Below are positions 44,685-56,965 of a stretch of 64,000 bases of DNA, in pieces. This DNA comes from Apodospora peruviana (taxonomy: Eukaryota > Ascomycota > Sordariomycetes > Sordariales > Lasiosphaeriaceae): positions 806,001 to 870,000 of the forward strand of contig JAUEDM010000006.1 of NCBI GenBank assembly GCA_033439685.1. Reading direction: 5' to 3'. Below the pieces are notes generated by a model that worked only from the letters and a program-made list of their open reading frames with translations, was not told where the DNA came from and searched no databases. The position numbers were made by a program, and so were the translations under genes. Each line of letters opens with the position of its first letter. Within the stretch, counting starts at the first letter, position 1.

Positions 44685-47600
44685 TGCGCTTGCTGCTTGC
44701 TGCGTGCTGCAGTAGCAGCCGGCGATGGGATAAGGCTGTAGGTGGACTAAAGCAGAAACGGGAAAATGTGTTGTGTGCTGATTTGACCGACGAAGGAAGA
44801 CGGTTGCTGCAGCGGTGCCCGACTGGTTATAAGTGAAAAAAAAGTCAAGGGCCAAGGGGTGGGAGGTAAATTGGGCGAATGGTCGAGCGCAGGGGGTCGA
44901 AGGATGGGCTACAAGGCTGTGAGCCGTGGTCTCGAGGAATGCGACAGTGCATGGGCGTTGGGCTTCAATGATAATAAAAGTTCGGGCCTAACGAGGGTAT
45001 AATAAGATATTTACCCCTGGGTCAGGAAAAAAAAATGAATTTCGCTTGATCTCTTTAGCTCGAGACAAAACCTTGAAAGAAGGGCCGGCGAGACATTGGA
45101 GGGGGTGTTCAAGTATATATGAGTTCTTCTAATAATCCTTTTGTATTTCCATTGACCTTGACCTTGCATTGCGACTGCGACTGCGACTCCTCGAGGGGGC
45201 CAGGGCCGCGTTGCTGCCTTCGCGACGGAGCCAGCAGCCACGTTAGTTCTCCTCCATTGCTCGCAGCACAGCGCAAATGTCGGCGGGCCAGCTTTTGGGA
45301 GGTACCAAATGCGGAACATTGGGTACACCTCGGAGGGTGGAGGGGGGGGCACGGCAGAAAGTCGCGCGGTTTGTGTCCGTTACGGTCCCTCCCACCTCCC
45401 CCTTTTCCCCAACGTCGAGTCATAATTCTAGGCAACCCGCACCGACAACCTTAGGAAGCGACCACGAGGCTCACCGAGGGGTCAAACGGAGGGGCAATGA
45501 CGGATGAAGACGGAGACAGGTCTCATTCTTATTTTGCTGTTGGGTGGTACCTGCCTTAAACTCCAGGCCCGTCCTCAGCGGCCCACCCCTCTCGCTGCTT
45601 CCTTCCCTATTGTGAATTGATCCCCTTGGATCCATCCAAACGCCGGGAAGCGACGATGAATGGAGAGCGAGCGTTGTGTGTGGAATGAGAGAAGCGCTCG
45701 CTTACCGTTGGTGATGACGAACTGGGAAGACTAAGAGAGAGGATAACGGGCGATAGGTAGGGGAGGACAACCGACGAACGCTTCAAGGTTTTCTCCGCCA
45801 TTACCGTGGCAGTGCAATCATCAATGTGCCGCAGCGACACCTCAAGCCTCTGGCATTCCCCAAGGCATTCTGCTCCTGGAGACGGACGTTTTGACACCTG
45901 CCAAGCATGCGCCAAAGCTCACCACTCCGGCTGCCTCCTTCCACCGATTTTTGCCCTTTTTTGCACTTTTTTGCCTGAAAAATCGGGGAAATTGGAGAGT
46001 GTGTGGGTGGACGGTGGTCACCACGGAGCCGGAAGGCTGCCATGGCGACCCTGGCGAACCACGACTTTGGGAGGCCACGACGGGACGGCCAACCGGGAGG
46101 GCCCGCCTTACGATGGATGGTACGTACCCTTCCGGGAAGTTGCTCCTGTTAGACAAGCCTTCTCTCCGGCCCCCAGATTTGGTGTTTCAACCTTCTCCCT
46201 TTCTTAACAGACCCTATATCTCAAGTTCTGCCCACATGCGCAATCATACCCCCGTTGCCAAATTTCTTCCTTCTTTCCTCGCTTTGCGCGGCCGACCTGC
46301 TTGGCCACCTCAACCAGTGTGCGGTCTTCCCCTCCGTTGCGCAAACTGATGATGAGCCAGGGTCAAGTATCCGTATTTAGACGACCACTCAGATGCATGC
46401 GATCATCCTCAGGACTCCAACCTGGAACTGCTTGACAGAGACACAGACGCAATGGTCGACTGAGCGACGACGGATGAGAATAAACCCTATCCGTAAGGTG
46501 TGGGGTAAGTCTAGAATGCCGCATGTCTGTCATTCCTGTGTGTGATGCTGGTGCAGTGATCGAGGCGCATGTTTCTTGGCCCGCGCCCTTGACGATGTTC
46601 TTTTCTTTGTCCTGTAAGGTGATTGTTGAAGAAGCTGAAGTCCTGTGACTCATGGAAGAAACCAGCACTTGCCATCAGATGGTTTATGCGTTCAATGCAT
46701 GCATCGTGTCGTGACTCTCATCTGCATCTTATCGACTTGTCCTTTTCTGTCAGTTCCAATTTCAATCTCTTGTCCAAATCCGCGGAACGTTCCACTGGTT
46801 CGTCGCGAGACATTGGCGCAACGACCCGCGGTGCGGGAGTTCCCATTCGAGCCATTAGTCCCATTTAGAAAGGCTTTGTACGGATCCGTACGGGATAGAA
46901 GCATTCCTCAAAGGCGCGCTTTGGATATGCAATTGTTTCTGAGGACAGCAACTACACATCAACCTCATGCCACCGTCGTCCTCACTACAACATTAAAAAC
47001 CCTTGTCAAGAAAACTATGATGACGGATCCAACTCCACAGCCAGGGTCAGGTCCACCAACAACCGCTCGCAGCCTCGGCCAGCATCTGGCCGCTCGACCC
47101 CGCGTACGTCACGCATTCGATGATGGAGACGGGTGGGCGGTGACGATAGCCTCGAATTGGCGATTTGTATTGGCGCACACTAGCTAACCGGCCGGGCCGG
47201 TCAACAAGGGACCTGATCGGTTTACAGATCACAAAAGTGCAACTTGTCCACCGAATTTTCCAGGTCACAAACTTCAAAAACTGCAATAATATCGTTCCAA
47301 TCAACGTCAACACACTTGTGTTGTAGGTACCTGAGTTTTGTTCACCCATTTTCCAAATAAATCCATCCTGTGAGAGATGGTGTCATGCTTCCCTTCCGTC
47401 CTCTTCCCGGACAGTCGGTCTGGTCTGTCGACCGGGAGGAAGACCTTTCTGCACATTTGTGCGATGTGCGCGTGTATGCAATTTGCAGATGCAGGTCTGT
47501 CTGTATCGGCAAAGTAGGATTCGCTACGTTGCCATCGCCCCCAAATGCAAGTCATAATACGTTTATACTTTTCTGTCGTGCCTTGCCTTACCTTACACAT

Positions 47601-50600
47601 AAGGGCATGAACTGGAGTACCAATTGTAAACCCAGGTGAGTTCATTCGGTCTCCCTTTTTGGACGTTGGAGAAAACGAAGCCCGCGCGTGATGGACACCT
47701 CAAGCAGGACAAGGTCCGTCAACCCGCGCTGCTCTGCATATATGAGTCCGTCCGGCGACGGGCGGCCCCACTCTCCAGGCCCGGCGGTCCATCCCCACTT
47801 ATAAGGCCAAAAAAGTGCCAGACCCAAAGCTGACTCACCTTCCCCCTCCGTTGGAAGGATTCCAAGGTGTGTGGAAGGTATGTGTGCGTCGTACTTTAAC
47901 GGACTGTCGACCAGGAAAACGCCAAGTGACAAGTTAAAGTGGCACGCGGGGCGGCGCGACTCGACACACGCATTTGCGCGCAGCGCGCGCGCGGTGATTA
48001 CCCCTCCACCCCTCATCCTCCCTCCTTCAGACTTCAAGGTGTGTTTAAACTTGCAGAAATGCGGAGGAGGCAAAGACGAAAAACAAACAAGTTTACCGGT
48101 ACGGTATTACCAGTAAATTGAGGTTGGCCAATTAATTTTGAGGTTAATATCCCGTCCATGTGGCCTGCGCCGTCGATTTCCCGGGGGCGAGATAGATTGT
48201 GTTGTTGGTTGCCCGTTGCTTCAACATGTCAAGTTTGGATGACACGGATTGGATGATATGACACACAACAGTTTTGTGAGTTTGAAACCTTGACGTATAG
48301 ACTTCGCAGAGGTAGGAATGTATGTCCATGGCACAGCAGAGTGAAGATCTAGAACTGTGTAGAATTAGAATACGTATATGGATTACCTGTTTGCCCGTAT
48401 CGCCAACTCGATCGCCACTGCACCTTTCCAACGGTCTCTTCGGACTTTTGGTTGAGCGATTGTGAGTTGGCACGGGATAATACCTACCATGTTCAAGCTA
48501 TGGGGCACTCCCGAGGCAACAAACAAAGTTGCAGACGGGAAAGGAGGTTGAGTGGCAACCGTGTGTGGGTAGCATCCGCCGCCCACAGGATTTCCCCAGT
48601 TTTCCTTTAAAAAAAAAAATTAATGACGAGAATGTCCAAATTGGACAGTAAGGTGAATGAGCGCGCGTTGATTACGCAAAGGATCGATGCCACGGCCCGA
48701 GGTGAAGACTCGGACGAAACTGGAGAAATAAAAGCCGATTTTGCGCAGTTGCGCATTGGCTGCGCAGACGGGGACCGACGGAACCGGCTTACACGGGTAT
48801 CCTGTTTCAAACGGCACGACCAAGGGAGGATCTAATGTTCTAGGTTACAACTTCCAGATGTTAATAAACTCCGTTCTCCGGCGACACCCGCCAAGCTTTT
48901 TCAGTAAACCCCATCTGTTCATCATCTGCCGAGCAGTTGTTACTCCAAAAAGCAAAGACCGCAGGTGCCTGCCTAGAAAGTCTCCCTATTTCCCACGAGG
49001 CAGTAGGTATGACTTGGTGTCGGACTTGTCCCCCACTTGACTTGTACGGAGATAAAATCGAACCACGATGCCGCCACCGTAAACACCTAACTTGATATAT
49101 TTCCGCGTGCAGATGATCAGGCAGGGGGCTAAATAAGGTTATCAAATCGTACTAGTACTGTCGTATGCGTGGAACGAGTGGTGGACATCTTCCCCTTCCG
49201 TCATCGCCTCAGAGGCAGTACTCATGAGTTTCGAGAGCTCACGTCCAATCATTGAATCTTGTTCGGCTCGTAAACTTTCCCAACCTGGAAATCGTTGAGG
49301 AGGCGGCCGAGGCCCAGGCCCAGGCCCCTACCTAAGCCTTAACGTTACCTAGGTAGACGGTAAGTAAGTACGCCTGCCTGCCCGCCTCGACTCACCTTCC
49401 GCTCACCTTACGGTTTATCTAGGAATAAGTTTGGTTGTGATGGTCTTGGCAATCTAGGACTTATACGCTCTCAAATACGCCAGCTGGACACGACTGATAT
49501 TTGCCACCAACAACTAACGGCATTTGCCAGCTGGGAGATTCAAGGCAGCTATTTCATAACTACCTGATGGACACCTTGTCCTTCAAACTCGGCAGTTTAT
49601 ATTTTGTTGGTACGTGTTTCCTAGGAAAAAATGCATTCGTACCTCGGGAGGTTTCTAGGCAGATAAGGTCGACAGATCACAAACAAGCAAGTAACCAAGC
49701 TGGGATTTCCGCGCGCGGATGAAAATATCGGTCAATAATAGCCCACACAGAGGCCAGTCGGTCGGTTGGTTGATTTGTGGTTGGGTGTTTGGTGTTCTTG
49801 TTGACCGAGATCCGAGGACGGACGACAATACGCAACTGAGCAAAAAGATAACGGTATTAAAATGGAATGGAAAACTCTGGTTTGCTCAACTGCGTTTCTT
49901 TCACCTGACTATGGTACAGAAAATGTGTGTTGGGCATTTGTTGGTGTGACGACGCACCACGCCGGAAACCGGTTGGTCGAAAAGGGGGTGGGACAAGGAC
50001 CACGTCAACCACGTCACGTCAAGTTCCACTTCCTTTCTTGATATGCGAAAAAGTTGAAGTTTTGTGATGTTGGTCAGGAAATAATATTCCCATTTAATTT
50101 TGGTATTGAGCGTAAATCCATTCAATCTAGGATTCTGATGATAATGTAATAAGCAAAGTAGCCGTTGTACATGCCCCAAACTCCGTATGATATGCAAGAA
50201 AGGGGAGTAAAGAAGAAAATGCCATGATATCCACCCATTCATCCATCCAACCAACCAACCATAAAATGCGTGTAAACGAGAAAGAAGAATGAATGAAACA
50301 GTCTGATGATGCCTATCTGTGCTTTTATAGCAAAGAAAGAGGCAGAAAACGTATAATTTCTTTGAGTAAGTATTAATGAGCTTCAGTTCCGAATCTAGTT
50401 GTTAGCATCGTGATGATATGCTTGAGTGTTTCTTTAGAAGCCCACGTACAGATTTGTCCAACCCCTTTCACGTCCTTTTGTGTTGTGCTCTTAGAAACCC
50501 GTCCTAGGAGAAACAATGCAACAAACTGGTGTGGGCTAGACGCTGTGGTCGGTCGGCACCAATGGAAGGGCGAAATACCATTCGGAAGGAGACTTCGGAA

Positions 50601-50636
50601 AGGAAATTTGAAGCAAAAAGCGTAATGACTTGGAGA
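44685..50636. other. 6 kb gene-free stretch
   Basis: No protein gene can be supported. Open frames are short, overlap on both strands and show no motifs or consistent splice sites. Short CTAGGTAG/CCTACCTA motifs occur around 49330-49370. The first few hundred bases are likely the promoter of the coiled-coil gene. Decayed repeats cannot be excluded by eye. Confidence 0.4.
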
Positions 50637-51299
50637 TCAGCGGATCCCATGGCGATTTAACAATCTCGTAGCGGCGTCGAGGGAGCGCTGTATCAAGTCG
50701 TTCTTGCGTTTCAACGTCACATTCTCCTCGATATGTGCATCCAGACTGTCTCGCATCCTGGTCCTTTGGTTTTCGGATGCCGTGTACCGGCGCTTCCACT
50801 CCTCGACCTCGTCCTTGAGGTGGCGTACGTCCGTGTCGTCGACGAAACCGACGTGGGGCCGGTCCCGATGTCTGTTGAGCGTGCGGATCTCCGCGATGAG
50901 GGTGTCGTTCTCTTTCTCTAGGTGCTCGACTTGTTTCTTCGCGGCGCGGTACTTGTCTTGGAACTTTGTCGACAGCTGTTGGGCGTTTTCGGCGGCCTGG
51001 AACAGATCTTTCTTCTCGTGCTGTAGTCGGGCGATCAGGCCGGCCTGCTCCGATTCCCTCCTCTGCAGCCGCTGGACCTTCGCCTCGAGTTCCAGTTTCG
51101 TTTTGTAGATTTCGGTGTACGACTGTTGGAGTCTTTCATCCTTTCCACGCAGCACATCGTACTGCCACCGGAGGTGGTCGTAGTCGTCACCCATGCTCCG
51201 TGGTCGATGGTGGTGGGAACTGCTGCTGGTGCTGGGACGGCGGATGAAGATGGGTGTGCCTGAGCGGTCGGTCTCGATGAACACTCGATGGCCGGACAT
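50637..51299 (-). CDS. Coiled-coil protein, function unknown
   Basis: Single exon, 220 aa, ATG at 51299 (MSGHRVFIETDRSGTPIF). After a Ser/His-rich segment (RPSTSSSSHHHRPRSMGDDY), nearly the whole protein from residue ~40 to 210 is heptad-rich coiled coil (YTEIYKTKLELEAKVQRLQR, FQDKYRAAKKQVEHLEKEND, RHLKDEVEEWKRRYTASENQ). The N-terminal pattern with VFIETDRSG and HLRW recalls small fungal coiled-coil proteins of unknown role. No intron or membrane segment. It may be a structural or adaptor protein; no orthologue recognised. Confidence 0.75.
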   Translation of the reverse strand: MSGHRVFIETDRSGTPIFIRRPSTSSSSHHHRPRSMGDDYDHLRWQYDVLRGKDERLQQSYTEIYKTKLELEAKVQRLQRRESEQAGLIARLQHEKKDLFQAAENAQQLSTKFQDKYRAAKKQVEHLEKENDTLIAEIRTLNRHRDRPHVGFVDDTDVRHLKDEVEEWKRRYTASENQRTRMRDSLDAHIEENVTLKRKNDLIQRSLDAATRLLNRHGIR

Positions 51300-53865
51300 G
51301 CGTTTTTATAGTGGTGGAAAGTGTTGTGGGAAAGTGTTCCACGAATTTGGGGAGTACACGGATCAAGATATAAGAGTCTGATCCGAGTGGAAGTTGAGAT
51401 AGGTCAGGAGACGTTTGACAAGGCTAACGGCGAGTAGTATTTGTTCTACCTATAACAAGTAACGGGTGGATGTATACAATAGAACTGTAACGAATGAAAG
51501 GAATAGGCTAGTGAAAATGCCTTCGTGCGAGCAAGGGCGAGGCTTTAAAAGGAAAGGTGCTCTTAGGCACCACCATCCCCCCTCGCCGGTATGTCCCCAG
51601 CCCTATGGTGGACAGAGTCTGGACGGTGTCGGGGCATGTGTACCTCAGGTGTGGTGTGGCACAAGGTCAAACAAAGAAGAGATGACCACAAGGCTGTTTG
51701 GCACGGCCACAGTAGGTTGATCAGTGAGCGGCCACCTAGGTGTGAGTGTGTGTTGTGGCTGCCACCAACTAACATGAAACAAGGTATGTAGAGATCGTAA
51801 AATTTCTCAGCCTCATTCAGATGGTTCAGCTAGGACTATGATTACTAAACCATATGTCCTTACCATAAGGACGAGTCCGAGAGGTACGACTGAGGACACT
51901 GACGACGACTTCCACACGACCCAACAAGCGGCCGCCAGATGTGGCTGGTATCCGAACATGATGTAACAGGCTCACTCGCACTCTTCAGCCCGGCAAAGTA
52001 CTAGTATGGAAAAGGGTTATCTCGGTGCCTGAAGATGGAGCCTTCTCGCTCGGAATCGATCACTGGAATGTTAGTTGAGGGAGCTTCAAGGGTAAACGGG
52101 GTCGTTCAGGGTGGTTCATCCATGTCATTATCCTGGGTCGGACAGATACAGCCGAGAAGTTGGCCTTGTGCCCCTTGGATGATAGTTCTGCCCTGCGCTG
52201 TTGCGCAGATGGCAGCGGCAATGTCATGCTGAGTCTGGGGTACAGATTCCAGGACTAAACAGGCGAGGTGACACAAGGAGGGAGGTAAAGAGGCGAAGCT
52301 GACACCGACAGCAAGGGACTAAAGTCCACTAAGCTAGAATCCTGTTTGCGGATGCGTACAGTTAGAAGAAGTGCTCCTAATTCTGCGCAGCAGCGCCGTC
52401 GCATCAACAAAAATAGGACATGATGGAGGGGGTGTGAGAGTTCAGAATTTGAGAATTTGAGATAGACGTTGACGTTGACGTCGTAGGGCTACTCTTCTTG
52501 AGCTAAGAGAGGCAGTGGTTTGATCGGCAGAAGATTGCATCCGTCGATCAAGGCTTCATGGAGTTAGTGGCGCTTGACGCTGGAAATAGGCGGAATAGGC
52601 GCTGTGGAGGAAAGCCACTGGTTGTACGAAAAGAGCGGGCAGGTGTGAACTGGTGCTGAGTGGTCAATCAATCGCGATGCATCAACGCTTGGGACCCCTT
52701 GGGACCCCTTGGGACCTTCCTGGTCCAGTGGGAGGCCTGCCCTGGGATACCGCTCTGCGGCTGCTCTTGCCAAACTCCCGCCCAACCACCTCGCCGCGGG
52801 AAGTAAGATGCGGTCCATGCGGCGTTAAGCTTCGCTGCTTTCCAATCGATGCAACATCTCCATCCACATTCAATGAATGCATCCCAACATCATCATGACA
52901 CTTCCCCGTGTTTGACCCCTCGTCGTCCGGTCTTCAGAGAACCGGCCAGAGCGGCTGGCGCGAGGCAGACTTGAGCACCGGCACGGCGGCAACTGGGTGG
53001 AAAGAAAGCCTTCAGAGTTTTTCAGCTCCTGCTCCTCCCGCAATATCCTTAAGAGGTTTTCCCTTCCATTGCGTTCCTCGTCCTACTGGTTATTTCTCCT
53101 CCATGATAAATGATGTAGCATTTTCTGCAGGTACAATCCATTTTGTCTGACGATAATCTCCTTTCACCTCGCGGTCATTCCGAGTGTGGTGTCGAGTCCA
53201 CGCAATCCGCAAAAGCTGAGCACTTAGCCGCTCGCAGTGGCCAATCCAGCATCTTCGAACTTGGCAAGACGAGGCTCTGAGGCCACCGTTTTGCCGGCCG
53301 GGGTGTTTCCACTGCTTTTGGATGCCGTAAGCTTGAACTCGGCTGCCGCGGGTCCTGTGTGCTGGATTTTCGTCGCTTTCAGGATCAGTAGCTGTGCCGC
53401 CCCATCGCATCGCCGGGATTTGCACTTTGCAGTGACACTGCCTCAAAATAGGACTGCCAAACGGTCACATTCCCACAACCCGCCTCCTCTTTCTCTCAGC
53501 TGGTTGGTTCAGCTGAGCAGGGTCAGGAAATAGCAGACAGCCATAAGACGAGGCCGCCGCCTCCCCTTCTCACCGAACTGTTGGGGGTTACGCAACTCCG
53601 TTTTTCGCCTCCTCGGTTCCTGATTTTTCTGGTTGTCCATACTGAGCTTCAGTCACGTGCAATGGGTTGAGATCATTGCCGTCGAGAAAAATCTGCAGTG
53701 GCTTGCAGGTGTCGATACCGAGGCCTCAACGTCATCCAGACATTCTAAATCGTCGGCCGACGGTGATATGTCCAGCCGCAGGATTCGTTCCCAAGGGAGA
53801 GCTTGACAAGTGACTGATGTCGTTTGCATAGCAGTTAGCACGTCCAATCCATCCGAATTCTACAG
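51300..53865. other. Gene-free 2.6 kb stretch
   Basis: No supported gene. Contains a small CTTGGGACCC tandem repeat at 52688-52716 and a hairpin near 51857-51873 (GTCCTTA/TAAGGAC) discussed under rejected items. The first part is the promoter side of the minus-strand coiled-coil gene. Confidence 0.4.
52688..52716 (+). repeat. Short tandem repeat, unit CTTGGGACCC
   Basis: Nearly three copies of a 10-base unit (CTTGGGACCC, CTTGGGACCC, CTTGGGACC) in intergenic DNA. Confidence 0.85.
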
Positions 53866-54949
53866 TCAAAGCTGGACGGGGGGAAGACGATTCTGCGGGC
53901 GTCTCAACACGCTTCGTTGCCTTGTTTCGACAACCTCACGCCTCCGAGGCCATATGTCTGGCCATGTCCCAAGGCGTTGACTGAGGCATCCAAGACGGGC
54001 TGACATAATGTGTCCCTGTCGGTCATGATTGACCAGCTCCGACATGTTGAAGATAATGCTCATGGTTGTTGGTATCAGTTCGCTCTGCCTCTGTGCAGGG
54101 ATTGTGAGGTGGCATCGAAGAAGCGGGAAGCTGGAGACCTCTTCCTCCTCGACGTATCGCATCCATTTGTTGTCATGGGCTGGACGGCGATATCTTTCTC
54201 GGAGCTTCTGGGCACTACCACGGACCGTCGGAACCACGAAACCGTCATCAGCAAGCATACCATGTATGATGCCAGAATTCCGCATGAGCCGCCTGACACC
54301 CAAGCCGTCCTTGACGGCCTGGGTCGCGTCCCTTGCGGAGATGCAGAGGATGGGACTCGCAGTCCCAGGATGCCTGTGCCGTTGCCTTGTTCCACTCCGT
54401 ATGTCCTGGTTCTTGGAATCACTCACCGTAGGGCATTTCCGGGAAACGGTGGTGGTCTCCGCGTGTTCTATGTGCTCACTTGAGTCCTGTGTGGGGTGCC
54501 TCGGTGACGGTACCTTGCGGATAGTCGGTGGTGTGTCAGTATGATCCGGAATGTGGGCAGTATGCATCATCCACACCCTCTTCATAGATGATGCAGGCAG
54601 CGAAGCCAACAGTCTTTGTCTTGCAGGCCAGAGACCGGTCCGAAAAGGGCTCATCATCACCGGATGGTCTGATCCGTTTGTTGTCCACCGTCTTGAGGGA
54701 ATTCGGCTCTTGTGATGAGTTCGTTGCTTCATATTGCCGTTCATTCCAAGCTCCAGGCGGTGATGTGTTGTTGAGGTGCGTCTCTGGCCAGGGTTGTTGG
54801 AGTCTTGGATATTGCCCTTCGATTGAGTCGCTGCAGGCAGAATGCCCTTGTGGTGTTGGCTGGGGGTTTGGTAAGTGCCTAGTGGTTACCCAGAACCAAC
54901 AGACCAACAGAACCATACCATGTTCTTCAAGGCATTGAGCGATAAGCAA
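53866..54949. other. Overlapping long open frames, coding strand unclear
   Basis: On the minus strand a 292-codon frame (53866-54744) and a 137-codon frame (54536-54949) overlap; a one-base switch near 54545 would join them into one protein-like sequence. On the plus strand frames at 54010-54483, 54029-54544 and 54588-54938 are equally open. None shows a recognisable domain, signal peptide or convincing splice sites. The region may hold one decayed or fast-evolving gene, but I cannot say on which strand. Confidence 0.25.
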
Positions 54950-56174
54950 GAAGGCGCACTTGCAATCTTCTCACACCCCGACAACTTCAAGGCAAGCTGG
55001 ATTATACCTGCTTCGGTTCTTTGGCTTCGATGCTGGCGGTCAGTTGAATGCTCGAAATTGGCGTGCATATTCGATGGCCAATCCTCCTAAATGATGTCGT
55101 CGTTACCTGCTGGAACGGCCGCTGCTGCTGGTTTTCGGGGTAGCACGCGTGCTTTATGACATTACATGAAAAGAGGCGGTGAAGCTGCTATGCGCGGTGT
55201 CTTGTCGATGAGTAGTGATGTTCCGTACAGTCCGAGCTCGGACTCTTTGCAGAGTCACAGTGGATGAGAGTTGATAGTCTTGAGAACAAGTTCAAAGCTC
55301 TCTGGGGTGGGGTGCCAGTGAGTTGAAATAAATGTTCCTCAGTCTTGTCTGCTCGTCGGTTCTATCGTTTCGAGACCGATTACGCGGAACTACCTATTTG
55401 ACTACTTTGGTCTTGACGCATTACATGCGTACGTAGTCCAATTACCCAGTAGCATCGTGGCCAATTAGCCAAGACGGCTCAACGAGAAGAGCGGTGACGT
55501 CTGATCGTGGACGAAGTTACGCGGTTTGCGGCTTTGCCGTCTCACTTTCCCATGTCTCAGACGGTAGCCGGAGTTGCTGGTTGGCTGAGTGAGGCCTCTC
55601 TGGAAGAGTCGGGCGGAGCTGAGAATATGTGGGATTGAGGAAGATCATGTAATGTGATTGGCTAGATCTGCGACTACCCGTATTCCGGCTTTTCAGGTAC
55701 TCAGGGGTAACTAGACTCAGGCTCAGGTGAGTTTGGGAGGCGGAGTGTGTTTACGGGTTGGTGATGTTGTTCATACCTAGGTAGGTAGTAAGAAGAAGAA
55801 TGAGAGAGTGAATTAGACGATGGAAATCATCTTTTGTTATAAGGCAATGCCCAAGGGGCGGTATTGTAAGGCACCAGGTCATAAATATACTAAGGTACCT
55901 TAGGCAGCTCAAACGACTAAGCAGGTTTGGTGGTTACAAATGAGATTAGGTATTCACGCTGAGAAGAGAATATGAGGTTTATTTAGGGGGGAAAGGGTTT
56001 GTTTTTTTGTTTAATTTTTGTGGTCAAATGACTAAGGAGGTTTGGTGGTTACAAATGAGAAACGCTGAGAAGAGGGAATGGGATTTATTGACGGGGGGAA
56101 AGTGATAGCAGGCAGTAAATGAAGAGGAAAGAGCCAACATTTTCGTGCGCAATTACCAGTGCTCCTACCATTTC
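54950..56174. other. Intergenic region with a direct repeat pair
   Basis: No gene seen. The main structure is the repeat pair at 55915-56103. Several CCTAGGTAGGTAG-like motifs are present. Confidence 0.4.
55915..56103 (+). repeat. Direct repeat pair of about 75-85 bp
   Basis: Copy A begins at 55915 and copy B at 56030, both with GACTAAG[CG]AGGTTTGGTGG then TTACAAATGAGA. Both continue to CGCTGAGAAGAG, a GGTTTATT or GGATTTATT segment and a GGGGGGAAAG end. Copy B lacks about 12 bases present in A. Spacing is 115 bp. It looks like a local duplication. Confidence 0.7.
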
Positions 56175-56552
56175 CTAGAGTTCTTCCTCGTACGCTTCAT
56201 CATCTCCGTCAAACTCCCGAGGCATTTCCCGCTGCCTTTGTAAATGCCTTTGGATACGCTCGTCCCAACTCAGCTCCTCTTCATCCTCTTCCTCTCCGTC
56301 GAGTTCCCGACGCATTTCCTGATGTATCAGAGCATGTGCTTCCATATAGTCGTGCCACGTCATACCCAAGTCTTTCGCCATGTCGAACACGACATTCAAG
56401 TGCTCATCCGCCGACAGAGCACTGCACACCTTAGCGAAGAGAAGTTTCGTCGCCATCGGGTACTTGGCATCGCGCGCCCACCTGTAATACTCCAGGAGAT
56501 CGATGTGGACCCACAGACCGAGATAATACAGCTGCTTTGAAGGTGTAGGCGT
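56175..56552 (-). CDS. Partial acidic hypothetical protein
   Basis: Open minus-strand frame with protein-like sequence: KQLYYLGLWVHIDLLEYYRW and ARDAKYPMATKLLFAKVCSA, then an acidic tail (DGEEEDEEELSWDERIQRHL) ending EAYEEEL. The first ATG inside it is at 56456. Upstream, a neighbouring frame reads YDQADRMPDLKNVDEYA, and a one-base shift would connect the two; this hints at a longer ancestral protein. YDQADRMPDLKN vaguely recalls the end of BTB domains in fungal proteins, but I would not assign the family. It is either a 5'-truncated pseudogene or a multi-exon gene I could not resolve. Confidence 0.4.
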   Translation of the reverse strand, partial: TPTPSKQLYYLGLWVHIDLLEYYRWARDAKYPMATKLLFAKVCSALSADEHLNVVFDMAKDLGMTWHDYMEAHALIHQEMRRELDGEEEDEEELSWDERIQRHLQRQREMPREFDGDDEAYEEEL

Positions 56553-56965
56553 GCATACTCGTCCACGTTCTTCAAATCTGGCATGCGGTCGGCCTGGTCA
56601 TAGGAGCACCCAACTTCCCTTCCTGTCCTCCCCCGAAGGCAGGATAAACCAACTAGAGCTCTGCCGGAGGGTTCTGGTCTACAACGGCCCTGACGAACGC
56701 CCACACCACTACTGCGGCCAATGCCGCACCGAAACCTGGAAAGGGCATCCTCCTCCGCGACTCCCGGCTCCACGAGCCGGTGAGCTGGGACTGCGGCGCC
56801 TGCGGTCGGCAGGAAATGAGCGTGCTCATGATTCTCCAGAACGGCGACTACTGCTGCGAACACCCCAAGGTCCGGCGGATCCAAAACCGCATGGGTAAAG
56901 ACGAGATCCTCCACCAGCAGGGGCGGACGTCCTCAGTGATTCCGAAGATATGGTCCTCGGACTGA
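56551..56965 (+). pseudogene. Frame-shifted CxxC zinc-ribbon-like sequence
   Basis: The plus frame from 56551 reads ...LVYNGPDERPHHYCGQCRTE, with CGQC at 56713-56724. It then loses sense after the AAAGGG run at 56740-56745. One base away, the other frame reads LLRDSRLHEPVSWDCGACGR, MSVLMILQNGDYCCEHPK and on to a stop near 56965. Two CxxC pairs about 25 codons apart with a following CC look like a small zinc-binding domain. There is no ATG at the 5' end of the first frame. A single-base indel in the homopolymer explains the break, by mutation or sequencing error. It overlaps weaker minus-strand open frames. Confidence 0.35.

Noticed and set aside
47642..48116. Moderate open frames on both strands in the 6 kb desert.
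   Set aside because: No motif, no start context, and both strands equally open.
51855..51900. A possible hammerhead-ribozyme-like stretch: hairpin GTCCTTA-CCA-TAAGGAC followed by GACGAGTCCGAGAGGTACGA.
   Set aside because: It resembles the CUGANGAG...GA core, but the first two core bases and the GAAA element do not match, and stem II is weak. Likely chance.
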